Assembly: GCF_015234585.1 (NCBI RefSeq)
Contig: NZ_JADFCM010000008.1
Span: 1,982,295 to 2,046,294 of the forward strand
DNA from: Pseudalkalibacillus hwajinpoensis
GTDB taxonomy: Bacteria; Bacillota; Bacilli; Bacillales; Guptibacillaceae
DNA: 64,000 bases
Reading direction: 5' to 3'
Shown here one piece after another: positions 53,318 to 63,915 of this stretch (within the stretch, counting starts at the first letter, position 1; every line of letters begins with the position of its first letter). The notes under the pieces were generated by a model that ran no database searches, was not told the origin of the DNA, and worked only from the letters and a program-made list of their open reading frames with translations. Position numbers and translations under genes: made by a program.

Positions 53318-56300
53318 AGATCTACTTAAGAAGAGAATTCTTGTTCTTGATGGAGCCATGGGAACAATGATTCAACAGGCTAATCTTATGCCTGCTGATT
53401 TTGGTGGTGAAGATTACGAAGGCTGCAACGAATACTTATCTTTAACAAGACCAGACCTTATCTCCTCAATACATGATGATTACTTAGCTTGTGGTGCTGA
53501 TATTATTGAAACGAACACTTTCGGAGCGACCGATCTCGTTCTCGACGAATATAATCTTGGCCATCTTGCTGAAAAGCTTAACTACACATCTGCCATTCTA
53601 GCAAAAGAAGCAGTTTCAAAAGTGACGACATTTGATAAGCCCCGTTTTGTAGCTGGTTCAATGGGGCCAACAACAAAAACATTATCTGTTACAGGTGGCA
53701 CTACATTTGAAGCTCTATGCCGATCCTATCAATTACAAGCAAAAGGATTACTAGAAGGTGGCGTAGATCTCCTCCTTGTTGAAACAAGTCAGGATATGCT
53801 AAATGTTAAAGCCGCTTTTATTGGGATTTCAAAATCTTTTAAAGAAAGCAATCGTTCTGTTCCCCTTATCATTTCTGGTACTATCGAACCGATGGGAACA
53901 ACTCTCGCAGGTCAAAGCATTGAAGCTTTTTATTTATCACTTGAACACATGAACCCAGCTGTTGTTGGTCTAAACTGTGCAACAGGACCAGAATTTATGA
54001 GAGATCACCTCCGCTCTCTATCAGATCTTGCCACAACTTCTGTGAGTTGCTATCCAAATGCGGGCCTTCCAGATGAAGAGGGGCATTATCATGAAACGCC
54101 AGAAAGTTTGGCATCAAAAATTAGAGGATTTGCGGAAAAAGGATGGCTAAATGTAGTTGGCGGTTGTTGTGGAACGACACCTGCTCATATCAAAGCGATA
54201 TCAGATTCTGTGAAGAATGTTCAGCCTAGAAAAGTACCTCACTCCCACCCGCACGCAATTTCAGGGATTGAGCCATTTATCTATGATGAAAACACAAGAC
54301 CTGTTCTTGTCGGAGAGCGGACAAATGTGATTGGTTCACGGAAATTCAAACGTCTTATAGCTGAGGAGAAATTTGAAGAGGCTTCTGAAATAGCTCGCTC
54401 ACAAGTAAAAAAAGGAGCGCAGGTTATCGATATTTGCCTAGCAAATCCTGACAGTGACGAACTTGCAGATATTGAGAATTTCATGAAATATGTTGTAAAT
54501 AAAGTAAAAACCCCTCTTATCATTGACTCAACAGATGACGCGGTGATTGAAAAAGCCCTTTCTTATTCACAAGGAAAAGCGATCATCAACTCAATTAACC
54601 TCGAGGATGGAGAAGAACGATTTGAAGCTGTCACTCCTCTTATTCATAAATATGGCGCCGCCGTTGTAGTTGGCACTATTGATGAGATAGGGATGGCGAT
54701 AACAGCTGAACGTAAGCTCGAAGTTGCTAAACGCTCACATGAGCTACTCGTTTCTAAATACGGTCTCAAATCTTCGGATATCATTTTTGATCCACTTGTT
54801 TTTCCAATCGGAACAGGCGATGAACAATACATCGGCTCAGCTTCTGAAACAATTGAAGGGATAAAGCTTATTAAAGAAGCGCTCCCGGACTGTCAGACTA
54901 TACTCGGAATTAGCAATGTATCATTCGGGCTTCCTCCTGTAGGGAGAGAAGTATTAAACGCTGCCTATTTGTACCACTGTACAAAAGCAGGATTAGATTA
55001 CGCAATTGTGAACACTGAGAAATTAGAACGATACGCTTCCATTTCTGATAAAGAAGTTCGGCTTGCAGATGAACTTCTTTTCGAAACAAACGACATGACT
55101 CTTGCTGATTTTACAGCTTATTATCGTGGTAAAAAGAAAGAAAGTAAAGTACAAACCTCGAACCTCACGCTTCAAGAACGACTTAGTTTATATGTAGTAG
55201 AAGGAACAAAAGAAGGTTTGCTGCAGGATTTAGAAAAAGCCCTTAATGAATACAGTTCTCCACTTCAAATTATCAATGGACCTCTAATGAATGGGATGGC
55301 AGAGGTGGGTAAATTATTTAATGATAACCAATTAATTGTTGCTGAGGTACTCCAAAGTGCAGAGGTGATGAAAGCTTCCGTCGCTTTCCTCGAACCTCAC
55401 ATGGAAAAAGAAGATGCCTCCCATACCAAAGGGAAAGTATTATTAGCAACCGTTAAAGGCGATGTTCATGATATTGGTAAGAACCTAGTTGAAATAATAT
55501 TAAGTAATAATGGTTTCGAGGTGGTTGACCTTGGAATCAAGGTTACCCCTACCGATCTTATTCATCAGATTCAGGAGCAAGAGCCAGATTTTGTTGGACT
55601 TTCAGGACTATTAGTGAAATCTGCCCAACAAATGGTTCTGACCGCTCAAGATATGAAGCAAGCTAAAATATCTATACCAATTATGGTAGGCGGTGCGGCT
55701 CTATCACGTAAATTTACCGATAATAAAATTTCAGCTGAGTATGATGGACCTGTTTTTTATGCAAAGGACGCAATGGAAGGACTATCGCTTTCCAATCGGC
55801 TAAGTAATGAAGAAGAAAAAAGAACTCTTATGGAAGAGCAATCTAAAAAAAGAGCTACTCAACCTGTCATAGAAAGGAAAACTAGCTCTAATAACGGAAC
55901 GGCCGTTGCTGTTAAACCTGTTTCTAATGTAACGACTGATGTGCAGGTTTATCAGCCATACGATCTCGAGCCGCATATTTTAAGAAATTACTCTGTTGCA
56001 CATATTGAGCCATATATAAATATGCAGATGTTAATTGGACATCACCTGGGTCTTAAAGGGAAGGTATCAAGACTATTAAAGGAAAAAAACGAGAAGGCTG
56101 TTCATTTAAAAGAAGTGGTTGACCAGCTGTTAACTCGAGCGAAAAAAGAAAATTGGATACAGCCCTCAGCGAAGTATCAATTCTTCCCAGCACAGTCCAA
56201 TGGGAATGAAGTGATCATTTACTCTCCACATGATCATCAAACAGTTATTGAACGGTTTTCGTTTCCTCGTCAGCAAAAAGAACCTTTCTTATGTCTTGCT

Positions 56301-56744
56301 GACTACCTTCGTTCGGTATCAAGTGGTGAAATGGATTATGTTGGATTCTTTGCTGTTACAGCGGGAAGAGGAATTCGAGAACGTTCTCTAGAGTTAAAAA
56401 ATAAAGGTGATTATTTGGAAAGTCATGCACTACAAGCATTAGCTCTAGAGACTGCTGAAGGTCTTGCTGAACACATTCATCAGTTGATGAGAGATAAATG
56501 GGGATTCCCAGACCCCACAGATTTCACTATGCAGAATCGATTTTCAGCAAAATATCAGGGTCAACGCTTTTCCTTTGGATATCCTGCTTGCCCCGAACTC
56601 GAAGATCAAAACAAGTTATTTGCACTCATTCATCCCCGAGACATTGGGATTGAATTAACGGATGGATGTATGATGGAGCCCGAAGCCTCTGTCACTGCAA
56701 TGGTTTTCGCTCACCCAGAAGGAAGATACTTTAACGTTTTATAA
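53298..56744 (+). CDS. metH: Cobalamin-dependent methionine synthase MetH (1148 aa)
   Basis: Four modules: Hcy domain (1-320, [18 protein letters not shown]), pterin-binding domain (about 340-610, [13 protein letters not shown]), B12 domain with cap (about 620-860, [10 protein letters not shown], axial His near 722, [10 protein letters not shown]) and SAM-binding activation domain at the C-terminus ([11 protein letters not shown]). GTG 53298 behind AAAGGAAG overlaps yitJ by 20 bases. Transfers the methyl of 5-methyl-THF to homocysteine. B. subtilis lacks MetH and uses MetE only. Confidence 0.96.
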   Translation: MVYPSFEDLLKKRILVLDGAMGTMIQQANLMPADFGGEDYEGCNEYLSLTRPDLISSIHDDYLACGADIIETNTFGATDLVLDEYNLGHLAEKLNYTSAILAKEAVSKVTTFDKPRFVAGSMGPTTKTLSVTGGTTFEALCRSYQLQAKGLLEGGVDLLLVETSQDMLNVKAAFIGISKSFKESNRSVPLIISGTIEPMGTTLAGQSIEAFYLSLEHMNPAVVGLNCATGPEFMRDHLRSLSDLATTSVSCYPNAGLPDEEGHYHETPESLASKIRGFAEKGWLNVVGGCCGTTPAHIKAISDSVKNVQPRKVPHSHPHAISGIEPFIYDENTRPVLVGERTNVIGSRKFKRLIAEEKFEEASEIARSQVKKGAQVIDICLANPDSDELADIENFMKYVVNKVKTPLIIDSTDDAVIEKALSYSQGKAIINSINLEDGEERFEAVTPLIHKYGAAVVVGTIDEIGMAITAERKLEVAKRSHELLVSKYGLKSSDIIFDPLVFPIGTGDEQYIGSASETIEGIKLIKEALPDCQTILGISNVSFGLPPVGREVLNAAYLYHCTKAGLDYAIVNTEKLERYASISDKEVRLADELLFETNDMTLADFTAYYRGKKKESKVQTSNLTLQERLSLYVVEGTKEGLLQDLEKALNEYSSPLQIINGPLMNGMAEVGKLFNDNQLIVAEVLQSAEVMKASVAFLEPHMEKEDASHTKGKVLLATVKGDVHDIGKNLVEIILSNNGFEVVDLGIKVTPTDLIHQIQEQEPDFVGLSGLLVKSAQQMVLTAQDMKQAKISIPIMVGGAALSRKFTDNKISAEYDGPVFYAKDAMEGLSLSNRLSNEEEKRTLMEEQSKKRATQPVIERKTSSNNGTAVAVKPVSNVTTDVQVYQPYDLEPHILRNYSVAHIEPYINMQMLIGHHLGLKGKVSRLLKEKNEKAVHLKEVVDQLLTRAKKENWIQPSAKYQFFPAQSNGNEVIIYSPHDHQTVIERFSFPRQQKEPFLCLADYLRSVSSGEMDYVGFFAVTAGRGIRERSLELKNKGDYLESHALQALALETAEGLAEHIHQLMRDKWGFPDPTDFTMQNRFSAKYQGQRFSFGYPACPELEDQNKLFALIHPRDIGIELTDGCMMEPEASVTAMVFAHPEGRYFNVL

Positions 56745-56750
56745 GAAACA

Positions 56751-56776
56751 AAAGGAGGAGCCAGGGCTCCTCCTTT
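56751..56776. terminator. Shared bidirectional terminator of the met and cys operons
   Basis: AAAGGAGGAGCC-AG-GGCTCCTCCTTT: 12-bp stem with AAACAAAA on the left and TTTC on the right; the minus-strand side gives TTTTGTTTC. Confidence 0.85.
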
Positions 56777-56866
56777 CTTATCTTATGGTAATTTTAGGAT
56801 CGCTTCAAACGTATCATTGATGATCTTGAAACAGAAAAATAGTCTAAGCGAATCAATAGCATGTGA

Positions 56867-57430
56867 TTATAGAAATGTCTTATTCATAGCTGTTTCTAAA
56901 ATGTCCTTCTTTTCACTTTCGCACAAGTTATTGCTCTTTATTTCCAGCCTTTTCTTATATAAACTCTCTACATACTGTCCATATGACTGGTCATATTGCA
57001 ACGAAAGGTCATCTCGAATTTTCTTTGCGAGCAACGGACTTGCTCCACCTGTGACAACAGATATCACTAGTCTTCCTCGCCTCAACGTTGCAGGTAGAGA
57101 CACGTTACCTCTGTCAGCCTGATGTGATGCATTAACTAGCTGATTATCTTCGGCATGTTTGACAACAAATTCATTCACTTCATACGAATTGGTCGCTACA
57201 ATAATTAAAAACGCATTATGTATATCACACTCCCTAACTGCGCGTTCCACGAGGGTAATATTGTCAGAATCCACATATTTCTTAATATCACTGTGAATAA
57301 TAGGGCTTACTACTTTTAGATTCGCACCGCAACCAAGTAGACCTTTGAGCTTCCTAAGCGCGATACGACCCCCTCCAACAATGACAACTTTTTTTCCTAC
57401 CAGGTTAAGGGTAACCGGATATTCCCTCAT
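56867..57430 (-). CDS. sirC: Precorrin-2 dehydrogenase SirC/YlnF (187 aa)
   Basis: NAD-dependent step of siroheme synthesis. Rossmann motif VVIVGGGRIALRKLKGLL (residues 14-31), NASHQADRGNVSLPA, and the GGASPLLAKKIRDDL helix. ATG overlaps the sirB stop (4 bases). The stop codon TAA at 56867 is followed by 27 further codons open in the same frame up to 56783, next to the terminator, so the gene may carry a recent stop near its end. Confidence 0.92.
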   Translation of the reverse strand: MREYPVTLNLVGKKVVIVGGGRIALRKLKGLLGCGANLKVVSPIIHSDIKKYVDSDNITLVERAVRECDIHNAFLIIVATNSYEVNEFVVKHAEDNQLVNASHQADRGNVSLPATLRRGRLVISVVTGGASPLLAKKIRDDLSLQYDQSYGQYVESLYKKRLEIKSNNLCESEKKDILETAMNKTFL

Positions 57431-58173
57431 ACCTTTACCTCCATCTCATATGCTTCTATTACTCTTTCTTTCAATACATCTTTCAAAAATTCATGGTAGC
57501 CAAGGTAATGACAAAGATAGAAATCTGGACCATCTCCATCTAACCTACTTATTTTATGTTCCATTTCTCTCATTAGAACACCTGTAAATAAAAGATAAGG
57601 AATGACAAAGACCTGACTATTAGTGCCGTTTTTAGCGTGTTTAATTCCTTCATCAAAGGTTGGAGTTGCAGCTGCAAGATAGCACACAGAGACCTTTTTA
57701 AATCTCATCTTTTCAAGGATTCGCCTTGCGATTCGATCTAAATCTCTTATTGTATCAGGATCACTACTTCCTCTCCCTACAAGTAGAGCACTTGCATCTT
57801 GTTGAATGGAAACTCCTGTCTCCCTAACTCTTTCTTCTATAATAGAGATCAACTTATCGTGTACTCCTAAAGGACATCCCATGTGAACAGTTATCGATGG
57901 AAATTCTCCAGAGACGCGCTCTACTTCGTTCGGAATGTCCTTCTTTACATGAGTTGCTGCAAGTAATAAGACGGGTACTACCACAATTTCTTTCGCACCT
58001 TGTTGTACACATGTTGATATACCTTGATAAATATCGGGCTTCGAAAGCTCAAGAAAACATGTCTCTTGGATTGGATACCCAAGTTCTTTTTTACACTTCT
58101 CAACAAATTCTACCGCTTGATTTCTTCCTTCTTTCACGCGACTACCATGACATATATATAGAACGGCTTTCAC
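57427..58173 (-). CDS. sirB: Sirohydrochlorin ferrochelatase SirB/YlnE (248 aa)
   Basis: CbiX-type chelatase: AVLYICHGSRVKEGR with catalytic His near residue 8, VVVPVLLLAATHVKKDIP with the second His near 78, LLVGRGSSDPDT. Inserts Fe2+ into sirohydrochlorin. GTG 58173 behind AGGAGG; it lies inside the non-coding gap to cobA (13 bases). The open frame further upstream overlaps cobA and is not used. Confidence 0.93.
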   Translation of the reverse strand: MKAVLYICHGSRVKEGRNQAVEFVEKCKKELGYPIQETCFLELSKPDIYQGISTCVQQGAKEIVVVPVLLLAATHVKKDIPNEVERVSGEFPSITVHMGCPLGVHDKLISIIEERVRETGVSIQQDASALLVGRGSSDPDTIRDLDRIARRILEKMRFKKVSVCYLAAATPTFDEGIKHAKNGTNSQVFVIPYLLFTGVLMREMEHKISRLDGDGPDFYLCHYLGYHEFLKDVLKERVIEAYEMEVKV

Positions 58174-58186
58174 TATCCACCACCTC

Positions 58187-58972
58187 CTATAAGGCGCTAA
58201 CGACCGACTTAGTGCTTTGTTCATCTCGTGACATTTTCTCAAACCAATTCAGTTTCGACCTTAGGTTTACCACTTCACCCACGATAATCATGCTTGGGTT
58301 TTGCACTCCTGCTTTCTTTACATCTTCTGTTATTGTCTCAAGGGTACCCGTTACCGTTTGTTGCGTTTGTGTTGTTCCCCAGTGAACAAGTGCAACAGGA
58401 GTTTCTTTATTCCTTCCATATTTTCGAAGCATCGAGCAAATATAAGGTAAATTTTTCACTCCCATATAAATGGCGAGTGTATCTATACCTTTGGCGAGAC
58501 TCTCCCAGCGTAATTCTTCTTCTTCGCCTTCTTTACGATGACCAGTTACAAATGCAAATGTTGAACTTAGTTCACGATGTGTTACTGGAATGCCTGCATA
58601 CATAGGGGCAGCAATACCAGAAGTAATACCTGGAACGATTTCAAAAGGGATTCCATGGTTTGAAAGGACTTCGGCTTCTTCACCACCTCGACCATAAACA
58701 AAAGGGTCTCCTCCTTTTAACCTTGTGACCACTTTCCCTTTAAGTGCATGCTTTACGAGAAAACGATTTATGGTTTCCTGTTTTAGTGTGTGGTAATCAG
58801 GTAACTTACCGCAGTAAATTAACTCGATCCCTTCTTTTGCGTAATCGAGAAGGTCTTGATTGATTAAGCGATCATAGAGGATCACATCTGCCTGCTCAAT
58901 ACACTTTACGCCTTTCACTGTAATTAAGTCGATGTCTCCTGGTCCTGCGCCAACTAGATAAACTTTCCCCAT
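58187..58972 (-). CDS. cobA: Uroporphyrinogen-III C-methyltransferase (SUMT) (261 aa)
   Basis: SAM-dependent bismethylation of uroporphyrinogen III to precorrin-2. Motifs: KVYLVGAGPGDIDLITVKG (residues 3-21), VVTRLKGGDPFVYGRGGEEAE, PGITSGIAAPMYAGIPVTHRE. Equivalent to YlnD. With SirC and SirB a complete three-enzyme siroheme branch. Confidence 0.95.
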   Translation of the reverse strand: MGKVYLVGAGPGDIDLITVKGVKCIEQADVILYDRLINQDLLDYAKEGIELIYCGKLPDYHTLKQETINRFLVKHALKGKVVTRLKGGDPFVYGRGGEEAEVLSNHGIPFEIVPGITSGIAAPMYAGIPVTHRELSSTFAFVTGHRKEGEEEELRWESLAKGIDTLAIYMGVKNLPYICSMLRKYGRNKETPVALVHWGTTQTQQTVTGTLETITEDVKKAGVQNPSMIIVGEVVNLRSKLNWFEKMSRDEQSTKSVVSAL

Positions 58973-59028
58973 CTGATTTCCTCCTCCACGAGATGATTTT
59001 ATTCTTAAAAATCACTTAAGCTCAAAAG

Positions 59029-59637
59029 TTATTGATTTATAATCAACCCTTGCTTTACTAAATAGGACATCACTTTATCAGCACATTCTTCTCTGGAGTG
59101 GTTGTCCGTATCAATGGTGATTTCGGGATTGATCGGTACTTCGTAAGGAGATGATACGCCTGTGAAGTGAGGAATCTCGCCACTACGAGCTTTTTTGTAT
59201 AATCCTTTAGGATCTCGACTCTCACACTCATTTATTGGACATTTCACATATACCTCAATAAATTCACCTTGTTGCAGAAGTTCACGTACTACTTGTCTAT
59301 CACTATGGAACGGGGAAATAAATGCAGTGATTGCGAATTGACCGCTATCAACTAGTAGTTTAGACACCTCCCCAATACGTCTAATATTTTCCTTGCGATC
59401 TTCTTCTCGAAAACCAAGATCCTTATTTAAACCCTGACGGATATTATCACCGTCTAGAACATAGCTTTGGACGTTTAATTCATGAAGCTTCCTTGAAACA
59501 TCATTTGCCAGTGTTGATTTCCCGGAACCAGACAAACCTGTAAAGAAGAGTACTGCACTTTTATGCTGATTCCTCTGCTGCCTCATTTCTTTTGTTACCA
59601 CTGTATCGTGCCAGGTTAAATTATTGTTCACTGTCAT
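59029..59637 (-). CDS. cysC: Adenylylsulfate kinase CysC (202 aa)
   Basis: P-loop [15 protein letters not shown] (33-47), [27 protein letters not shown], and [23 protein letters not shown]. Phosphorylates APS to PAPS. Fifteen bases after sat. Confidence 0.95.
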   Translation of the reverse strand: MTVNNNLTWHDTVVTKEMRQQRNQHKSAVLFFTGLSGSGKSTLANDVSRKLHELNVQSYVLDGDNIRQGLNKDLGFREEDRKENIRRIGEVSKLLVDSGQFAITAFISPFHSDRQVVRELLQQGEFIEVYVKCPINECESRDPKGLYKKARSGEIPHFTGVSSPYEVPINPEITIDTDNHSREECADKVMSYLVKQGLIINQ

Positions 59638-59651
59638 CTCAAATCTCCCCC

Positions 59652-60800
59652 TTATGCGTTCACTGTCTTCTCACTCATTCCTTTAATTAGTACCTCCACA
59701 ACCTCAGGACGACTAAATGTTGCCGGAGGCTGCTCCCCATTTCGTAAAAGGGCACGTACTTTAGTACCTGATAAAATGACGTGATGCTCCTTCCCATGCG
59801 GGCACGTTTTGGCCGAAGCCATGCTATCGCACTTCTCACAGTAGAAACTGTGTTCAAAGAAGAGTGGTGTAATTCCTAATTCCTCGCTTGTAAATTGACT
59901 AAAGATTTCCTGGGCATCATAAGTGCCATAGTAATCACCTACTCCGGCATGATCTCTCCCCACAATAAAATGTGTGCATCCAAAGTTTTTTCGAACAAGC
60001 GCATGAAAGATTGCCTCTCTTGGCCCTGCATAGCGCATAGCAGCAGGAAAGACACCAAGGTGCACACGATCTTCAGGGTAATAGTTCTTAAGTAGAACTT
60101 CATAGCTTTCCATTCGAATTTCTGCTGGTATATCATCTGATTTGGTTTCACCTACAAGAGGATTCAAGAACAAGCCATCCACTGTTTCAAGTGCGGTCTT
60201 TTGAATATACTCATGCGCTCGATGAACCGGATTTCTTGTTTGAAATCCTACAACTTTCTTCCAGCCCTGACGTTCAAAATAATCTCTTGTTTCAGATGGA
60301 TCATAATGATAGCGGTCAAACTTGCCTTTTTCGGTTCTTTTAATAAGCGTAATTGGTCCACCAATGTAAACATCTGGTCTATCGTAAACTTTTTTCACTC
60401 CTGGATGTTCACTGTCCTCTGTTAAATACACGTGGCGCGCCTCCACTCCCTTATCAGGAGTATATTTGGATTCCACTTCTATTGTGCCGTACACAGTCCC
60501 ATTATTAGTTAACTTCACTTTATCACCAATTACGATCTCAGCAGCTCGTTCGTGCGTAACTGGCAACGTAATAGGAATGCTCCATGGCAACCCGCTTTCT
60601 AATTTGAGGTGATGAACGACTGACGTATACTCATCTTCATTAAGAAAACCAGTTAACGGACTATACGCTCCTGTTCCGATTAATTCCAGATCACTTAACG
60701 CAGTAGTGTCTAGCTCAATTTCTTTAATAATCCCATCAATTTCAGTATTAGGTTTGTAACGGTTAATCAATGTTCCTCCATGCGCGTTAATTGTTGCCAT
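59652..60800 (-). CDS. sat: Sulfate adenylyltransferase Sat (382 aa)
   Basis: Homo-oligomeric ATP sulfurylase: [21 protein letters not shown] (HxxH), [23 protein letters not shown] and the zinc-like [16 protein letters not shown]. Makes APS from sulfate and ATP. Length normal; no fused kinase. Confidence 0.96.
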   Translation of the reverse strand: MATINAHGGTLINRYKPNTEIDGIIKEIELDTTALSDLELIGTGAYSPLTGFLNEDEYTSVVHHLKLESGLPWSIPITLPVTHERAAEIVIGDKVKLTNNGTVYGTIEVESKYTPDKGVEARHVYLTEDSEHPGVKKVYDRPDVYIGGPITLIKRTEKGKFDRYHYDPSETRDYFERQGWKKVVGFQTRNPVHRAHEYIQKTALETVDGLFLNPLVGETKSDDIPAEIRMESYEVLLKNYYPEDRVHLGVFPAAMRYAGPREAIFHALVRKNFGCTHFIVGRDHAGVGDYYGTYDAQEIFSQFTSEELGITPLFFEHSFYCEKCDSMASAKTCPHGKEHHVILSGTKVRALLRNGEQPPATFSRPEVVEVLIKGMSEKTVNA

Positions 60801-60824
60801 CTTAATCCCTCCAAATTGAATTTA

Positions 60825-61889
60825 TTATAAGCTTCCTTCGTCTTGTAATGTTCTCTTTTGAGAGCGAATCGATCGAATTAAACTTCCTGATCCAAGCGTC
60901 GCTAGAATAACGCTGCCAATTGCAATTAATGTATATAAATCACTTTCTAAAAAAAGTTTGATCATACTATAAGAAATAACTAAAGAAAAAACCGGTGAAA
61001 CTGCCCAAACTTTAATCATTCGCGTAATGACATCTTTCTGCCAAAGCTGAAATCCATCTTTAGCCGTTCCAATACCAATGATCGATGAGGTGGTAATCTG
61101 GGTAAGCGGCACCGGAATCCCAAATAAGGAAGCTCCAATCACAAGTCCAGCGCTCGTACCTGATATAGCACAACCTTCACCAAGTGAAAATTTTGTGATG
61201 CGATAACCATTCGTTTCAATGACACGTTTACCAAAAACTAAAGCACCTAAAGCAACAAAAGCTCCCCCAAAAAATGCGCCGTGAGAAAGGGATAAAACTC
61301 CCGCTCCAACTAGCGGTCCAATCGCATTTGCGACGTTATTCATTCCTGCTGAAAAGGCTTCTAGAAAACCGGCTACAATTAAAAAAATGGTGAGTGGCTT
61401 TTGCCACTTTGAAGTAAGATTGATTCTTTGTTTTAAAAGACCTAAAATTTTCCCAACACTGAGAGCTGTCGCAAAAGCAATAACCGGTATAACGATCCAC
61501 AACAACATAATGAACATCACATTCTGAAAGTACAAAGCACGATAAGCAATACCAACTCCTACCACTGCGCCCACAGTAACTTCACTTGTTGATAATGGAA
61601 TCCCCATCATATTTGCTAGAAAGAGCGCTGTTGTAGCTGAAATGAAAATAATCAAGATAACCTTTAGACTGAGTACGGAAGAAGGTATAATGCCACTCCC
61701 CATTGTTTTAATAACATTACCTCCACCTAATGTGGCACCACCAACAATCCCAATCGCACAAACACTCAGTGCTACGCTTCTTCTTTTAATCGCTCCCGCC
61801 CCGTAAGCCACTCCCATCGATGCCGCAGCTCCACTAGCGCCAATATTCATAGCAAAAAAGAGAGCCACCGTAATAACTAGGGTTGTCAT
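60825..61889 (-). CDS. cysP: Sulfate permease CysP, PiT family (354 aa)
   Basis: PiT-type transporter with about ten helices; both half repeats carry the family motifs (NIGASGAAASMGVAYGAG and GMNNVANAIGP). In B. subtilis CysP the position between cysH and sat identifies it as the sulfate rather than phosphate carrier, which is the case here. ATG 61889 has GGTGA upstream; a GTG at 61898 overlapping the cysH stop is the alternative. Confidence 0.92.
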   Translation of the reverse strand: MTTLVITVALFFAMNIGASGAAASMGVAYGAGAIKRRSVALSVCAIGIVGGATLGGGNVIKTMGSGIIPSSVLSLKVILIIFISATTALFLANMMGIPLSTSEVTVGAVVGVGIAYRALYFQNVMFIMLLWIVIPVIAFATALSVGKILGLLKQRINLTSKWQKPLTIFLIVAGFLEAFSAGMNNVANAIGPLVGAGVLSLSHGAFFGGAFVALGALVFGKRVIETNGYRITKFSLGEGCAISGTSAGLVIGASLFGIPVPLTQITTSSIIGIGTAKDGFQLWQKDVITRMIKVWAVSPVFSLVISYSMIKLFLESDLYTLIAIGSVILATLGSGSLIRSIRSQKRTLQDEGSL

Positions 61890-61894
61890 GACCG

Positions 61895-62617
61895 TCACCG
61901 ATTTGGTGCTGAATCAAGATGCAAGCCGCATTCCGTTTTTTCCTGATTTGCCCATCTCCCAGCTCTAGAATCACTACCTTCCAATACCCTTTCAGTGCAT
62001 ACCGCACATCCTATACTTGGGTAGCCTTTATCATGAAGGGGATTGTATGGTAAATCCTTTTCGTACACGTACCTCCAAACATCTTTCCATGTCCAATGAA
62101 TAAGTGGACAAACCTTAATCGCCTGAAACTTATCATCTCTATTGAAATAATTTGTCTTTTGTCTGAGTGGCGACTGCTCTCTCCTTAACCCTGAGATCCA
62201 GGCACTTACATGATCTAATTCTTCATGCAATGGTATGATTTTTCTCAAGTTGCAGCACTGTCCCGGGTCTCGCTCCCATAGAGCATCCCCTTTACTTAAT
62301 GCTTGTTCTTCGACCGACTCCTTTGGTTGCTTTAACTTAATATTTAGAGATGGATATTTAGCTTTTACTTTATTAATTAGCTCATAAGTCTCATTAAAAT
62401 GGAGACCTGTATCCAAAAAAACAATTTTCGCGTTCTGGTTTATCCGGGAAATCAAATCAATTAGAACGACACCTTCAACACCGAAACTACAAGCATATAC
62501 AATATCACCTTGGTAAATTTGATACGCCCACTCCAGAACTTCAAGAGCCCCTTTCGTTTCTGATTCAACGTTGAATTCAGGTTCCTTCCCCGACCAATTA
62601 TCATAGAACCAATTCAT
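61895..62617 (-). CDS. cysH: APS/PAPS reductase CysH (240 aa)
   Basis: PP-loop-like [29 protein letters not shown], and iron-sulfur Cys pairs QCCNLRK and GCAVCTE plus active Cys in ECGLH at the C-terminus. Four [4Fe-4S] Cys indicate that it can use APS as well as PAPS, as in B. subtilis. GGGAGGG before ATG 62617. Preceded by an intrinsic terminator after yezD. Confidence 0.95.
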   Translation of the reverse strand: MNWFYDNWSGKEPEFNVESETKGALEVLEWAYQIYQGDIVYACSFGVEGVVLIDLISRINQNAKIVFLDTGLHFNETYELINKVKAKYPSLNIKLKQPKESVEEQALSKGDALWERDPGQCCNLRKIIPLHEELDHVSAWISGLRREQSPLRQKTNYFNRDDKFQAIKVCPLIHWTWKDVWRYVYEKDLPYNPLHDKGYPSIGCAVCTERVLEGSDSRAGRWANQEKTECGLHLDSAPNR

Positions 62618-62662
62618 TTCTAACCCTCCCAATTCCGATCAAGGAAATATATTTAAAAGTTT

Positions 62663-62705
62663 AAAAAAAGAGGCGATTCTAACCTTTAGGGTTAGAACCG
62701 CCTCT
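62663..62705 (-). terminator. Terminator between yezD and cysH
   Basis: Minus strand AGAGGCG(g)TTCTAACC-CTAA-GGTTAGAA(t)CGCCTCT then TTTTTTT: strong 16-bp stem with one mismatch, inside the S-box operon. Confidence 0.9.
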
Positions 62706-62728
62706 AGTTTCTCTAGTCAGCGCCAATA

Positions 62729-62872
62729 TTAAAGTCGTTCTTTTTCTTTTCTTTCAAGTTGAACAACTTTCCCATCTTGAACAACAAGCGTAATTGATCC
62801 AAATTTCAACGAACTTAGCATTCGTTCTATACGTACAGCAACGTCTGAAAAATTCTGGTCTTTCGTTCCCAT
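62729..62872 (-). CDS. yezD: YezD family small protein, DUF2292 (47 aa)
   Basis: Short gene behind the S-box. Translation from ATG 62872 (an ATG at 62875 is the alternative; RBS GGGAGG) gives a helix VAVRIERMLSSLKFGS followed by ITLVVQDGKVVQLERKE, the DUF2292 signature in YezD. In B. subtilis YezD is known to be sulfur-regulated; its function is unknown. First gene of the sulfate assimilation unit. Confidence 0.88.
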   Translation of the reverse strand: MGTKDQNFSDVAVRIERMLSSLKFGSITLVVQDGKVVQLERKEKERL

Positions 62873-62920
62873 CATGCAACCTCCCTTTGTCGTAATAATC
62901 ATGAGGAGAAGCTTATAAAT

Positions 62921-62947
62921 GAAAAAAGCCTTCCCAAATTGGAAAGA
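62921..62947 (-). terminator. S-box expression platform of the cys operon
   Basis: Minus strand CTTTCC-AATTT-GGGAAGG then CTTTTTTC. The arm is short, so the stem may be longer than I can pair by eye. Confidence 0.65.
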
Positions 62948-62970
62948 CAGATCAGGTTACCTTAATTCAC

Positions 62971-63072
62971 CTTATCTTCCAAAATGGACTCCATTTTGCT
63001 GGAAGTAGCACCTTGCCAATCAGGCAGGTTGCTGGACGTCAACGGGCCAGTCCCTCGGTCTCTCTTGATAAG
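62971..63072 (-). promoter_or_regulatory. SAM-I riboswitch (S-box) of the yezD-cys operon
   Basis: Minus strand: CTTATCAAGAGAGACCGAGG, GACTGGCCC, CAGCAACC, AAGGTGCTACTTCCAGCAA and GGAAGATAAG. All aptamer blocks present. Confidence 0.97.
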
Positions 63073-63083
63073 TTATTTTCTAA

Positions 63084-63112
63084 ATCTTAACTATTATCTA
63101 ACAACATGTCAA
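63084..63112 (-). promoter_or_regulatory. SigA promoter of the yezD-cys operon
   Basis: Minus strand TTGACA, 17 bases, TAAGAT, just before the S-box. Confidence 0.8.
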
Positions 63113-63154
63113 CCCTAGTTTAGAGATCGGGATAAAGGGATTAGAAAAGAATAT

Positions 63155-63183
63155 GAAAAAATCCCCGAATCTATGACTCGGGG
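63155..63183 (-). terminator. Terminator of the NfeD-like gene
   Basis: Minus strand CCCCGA-GTCATAGAT-TCGGGG then ATTTTTTC. Confidence 0.88.
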
Positions 63184-63189
63184 ACCATT

Positions 63190-63846
63190 TTAAATTGGAT
63201 GACGTTTACTTTCTTCTTTTTTCTCTTCTATTAAGATACGCGTACCATCTACAGACGTAATAACTACTGCCGTATCCTTATCGATCCAACTTCCAACAGA
63301 AATGGCGCTGTACTTTTTCTCATTGACTTGTATTGTTCCACTTGGTCGAAATGGAGTAATTGTTATAGCCGATTCTCCAACTAAACTCTTATACTCAGAG
63401 TTCATGGAATTATACCCCATTTCACTGCTTAATCGATCCTTTAACGTCATTTTCGTCCACATAGAGCGTGCGGGGAAAACACGCAAAAACAGGAATGAAG
63501 CAGCTGTACCAATTAAAAAACCACTTGAAACGAGAAGTCCATAAAGGAAAGTTGGGGAAGGAATGGCTACGGCTGTAACCATCATAATTAATCCAATCAG
63601 ACCAAATGTACCATCGTTGAGTAATTTCCCATCAAGAATAACTAAGCCTAAACCAACAGCAAACACAAGTCCCATCCAGAGAATTGATGATAAAGAAGTA
63701 AGATGGAAACTAAAATAAAATGTGAGCAATAGTATTCCGATCAATCCAAAAATACCTTTTACACGGACAAGTAACTCAGCAAACAAGAATAGCACGCTAA
63801 GTAAGACGATAAGAAAGCCAACTGCTGGCAAAGATAGAATCTCCAT
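63190..63846 (-). CDS. NfeD-family membrane protein (218 aa)
   Basis: Four or five membrane helices in the first 125 residues (AVGFLIVLLSVLFLFAELLV...) and a C-terminal OB-like domain (LVGESAITITPFRPSGTIQVNEKKYSAISVGSWIDKDTAVVITSVDGTRILIEEK), the NfeD C-terminal fold. Short type without the ClpP-like protease domain. NfeD proteins usually pair with flotillin/stomatin proteins, which may lie beyond the window. RBS GGAGGGAG. Confidence 0.88.
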   Translation of the reverse strand: MEILSLPAVGFLIVLLSVLFLFAELLVRVKGIFGLIGILLLTFYFSFHLTSLSSILWMGLVFAVGLGLVILDGKLLNDGTFGLIGLIMMVTAVAIPSPTFLYGLLVSSGFLIGTAASFLFLRVFPARSMWTKMTLKDRLSSEMGYNSMNSEYKSLVGESAITITPFRPSGTIQVNEKKYSAISVGSWIDKDTAVVITSVDGTRILIEEKKEESKRHPI

Positions 63847-63915
63847 CCTCGCTCCCTCCTTTTCCTTCTTCTCTTATACGTTCAAAAGGGAAGAAAGTTT
63901 CAGTCACTTGTCACT

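Noticed and set aside
54281..54832. Minus-strand frames of 60-80 codons across metH
   Set aside because: Antisense shadows of a strongly conserved enzyme; no ribosome site or recognisable product.
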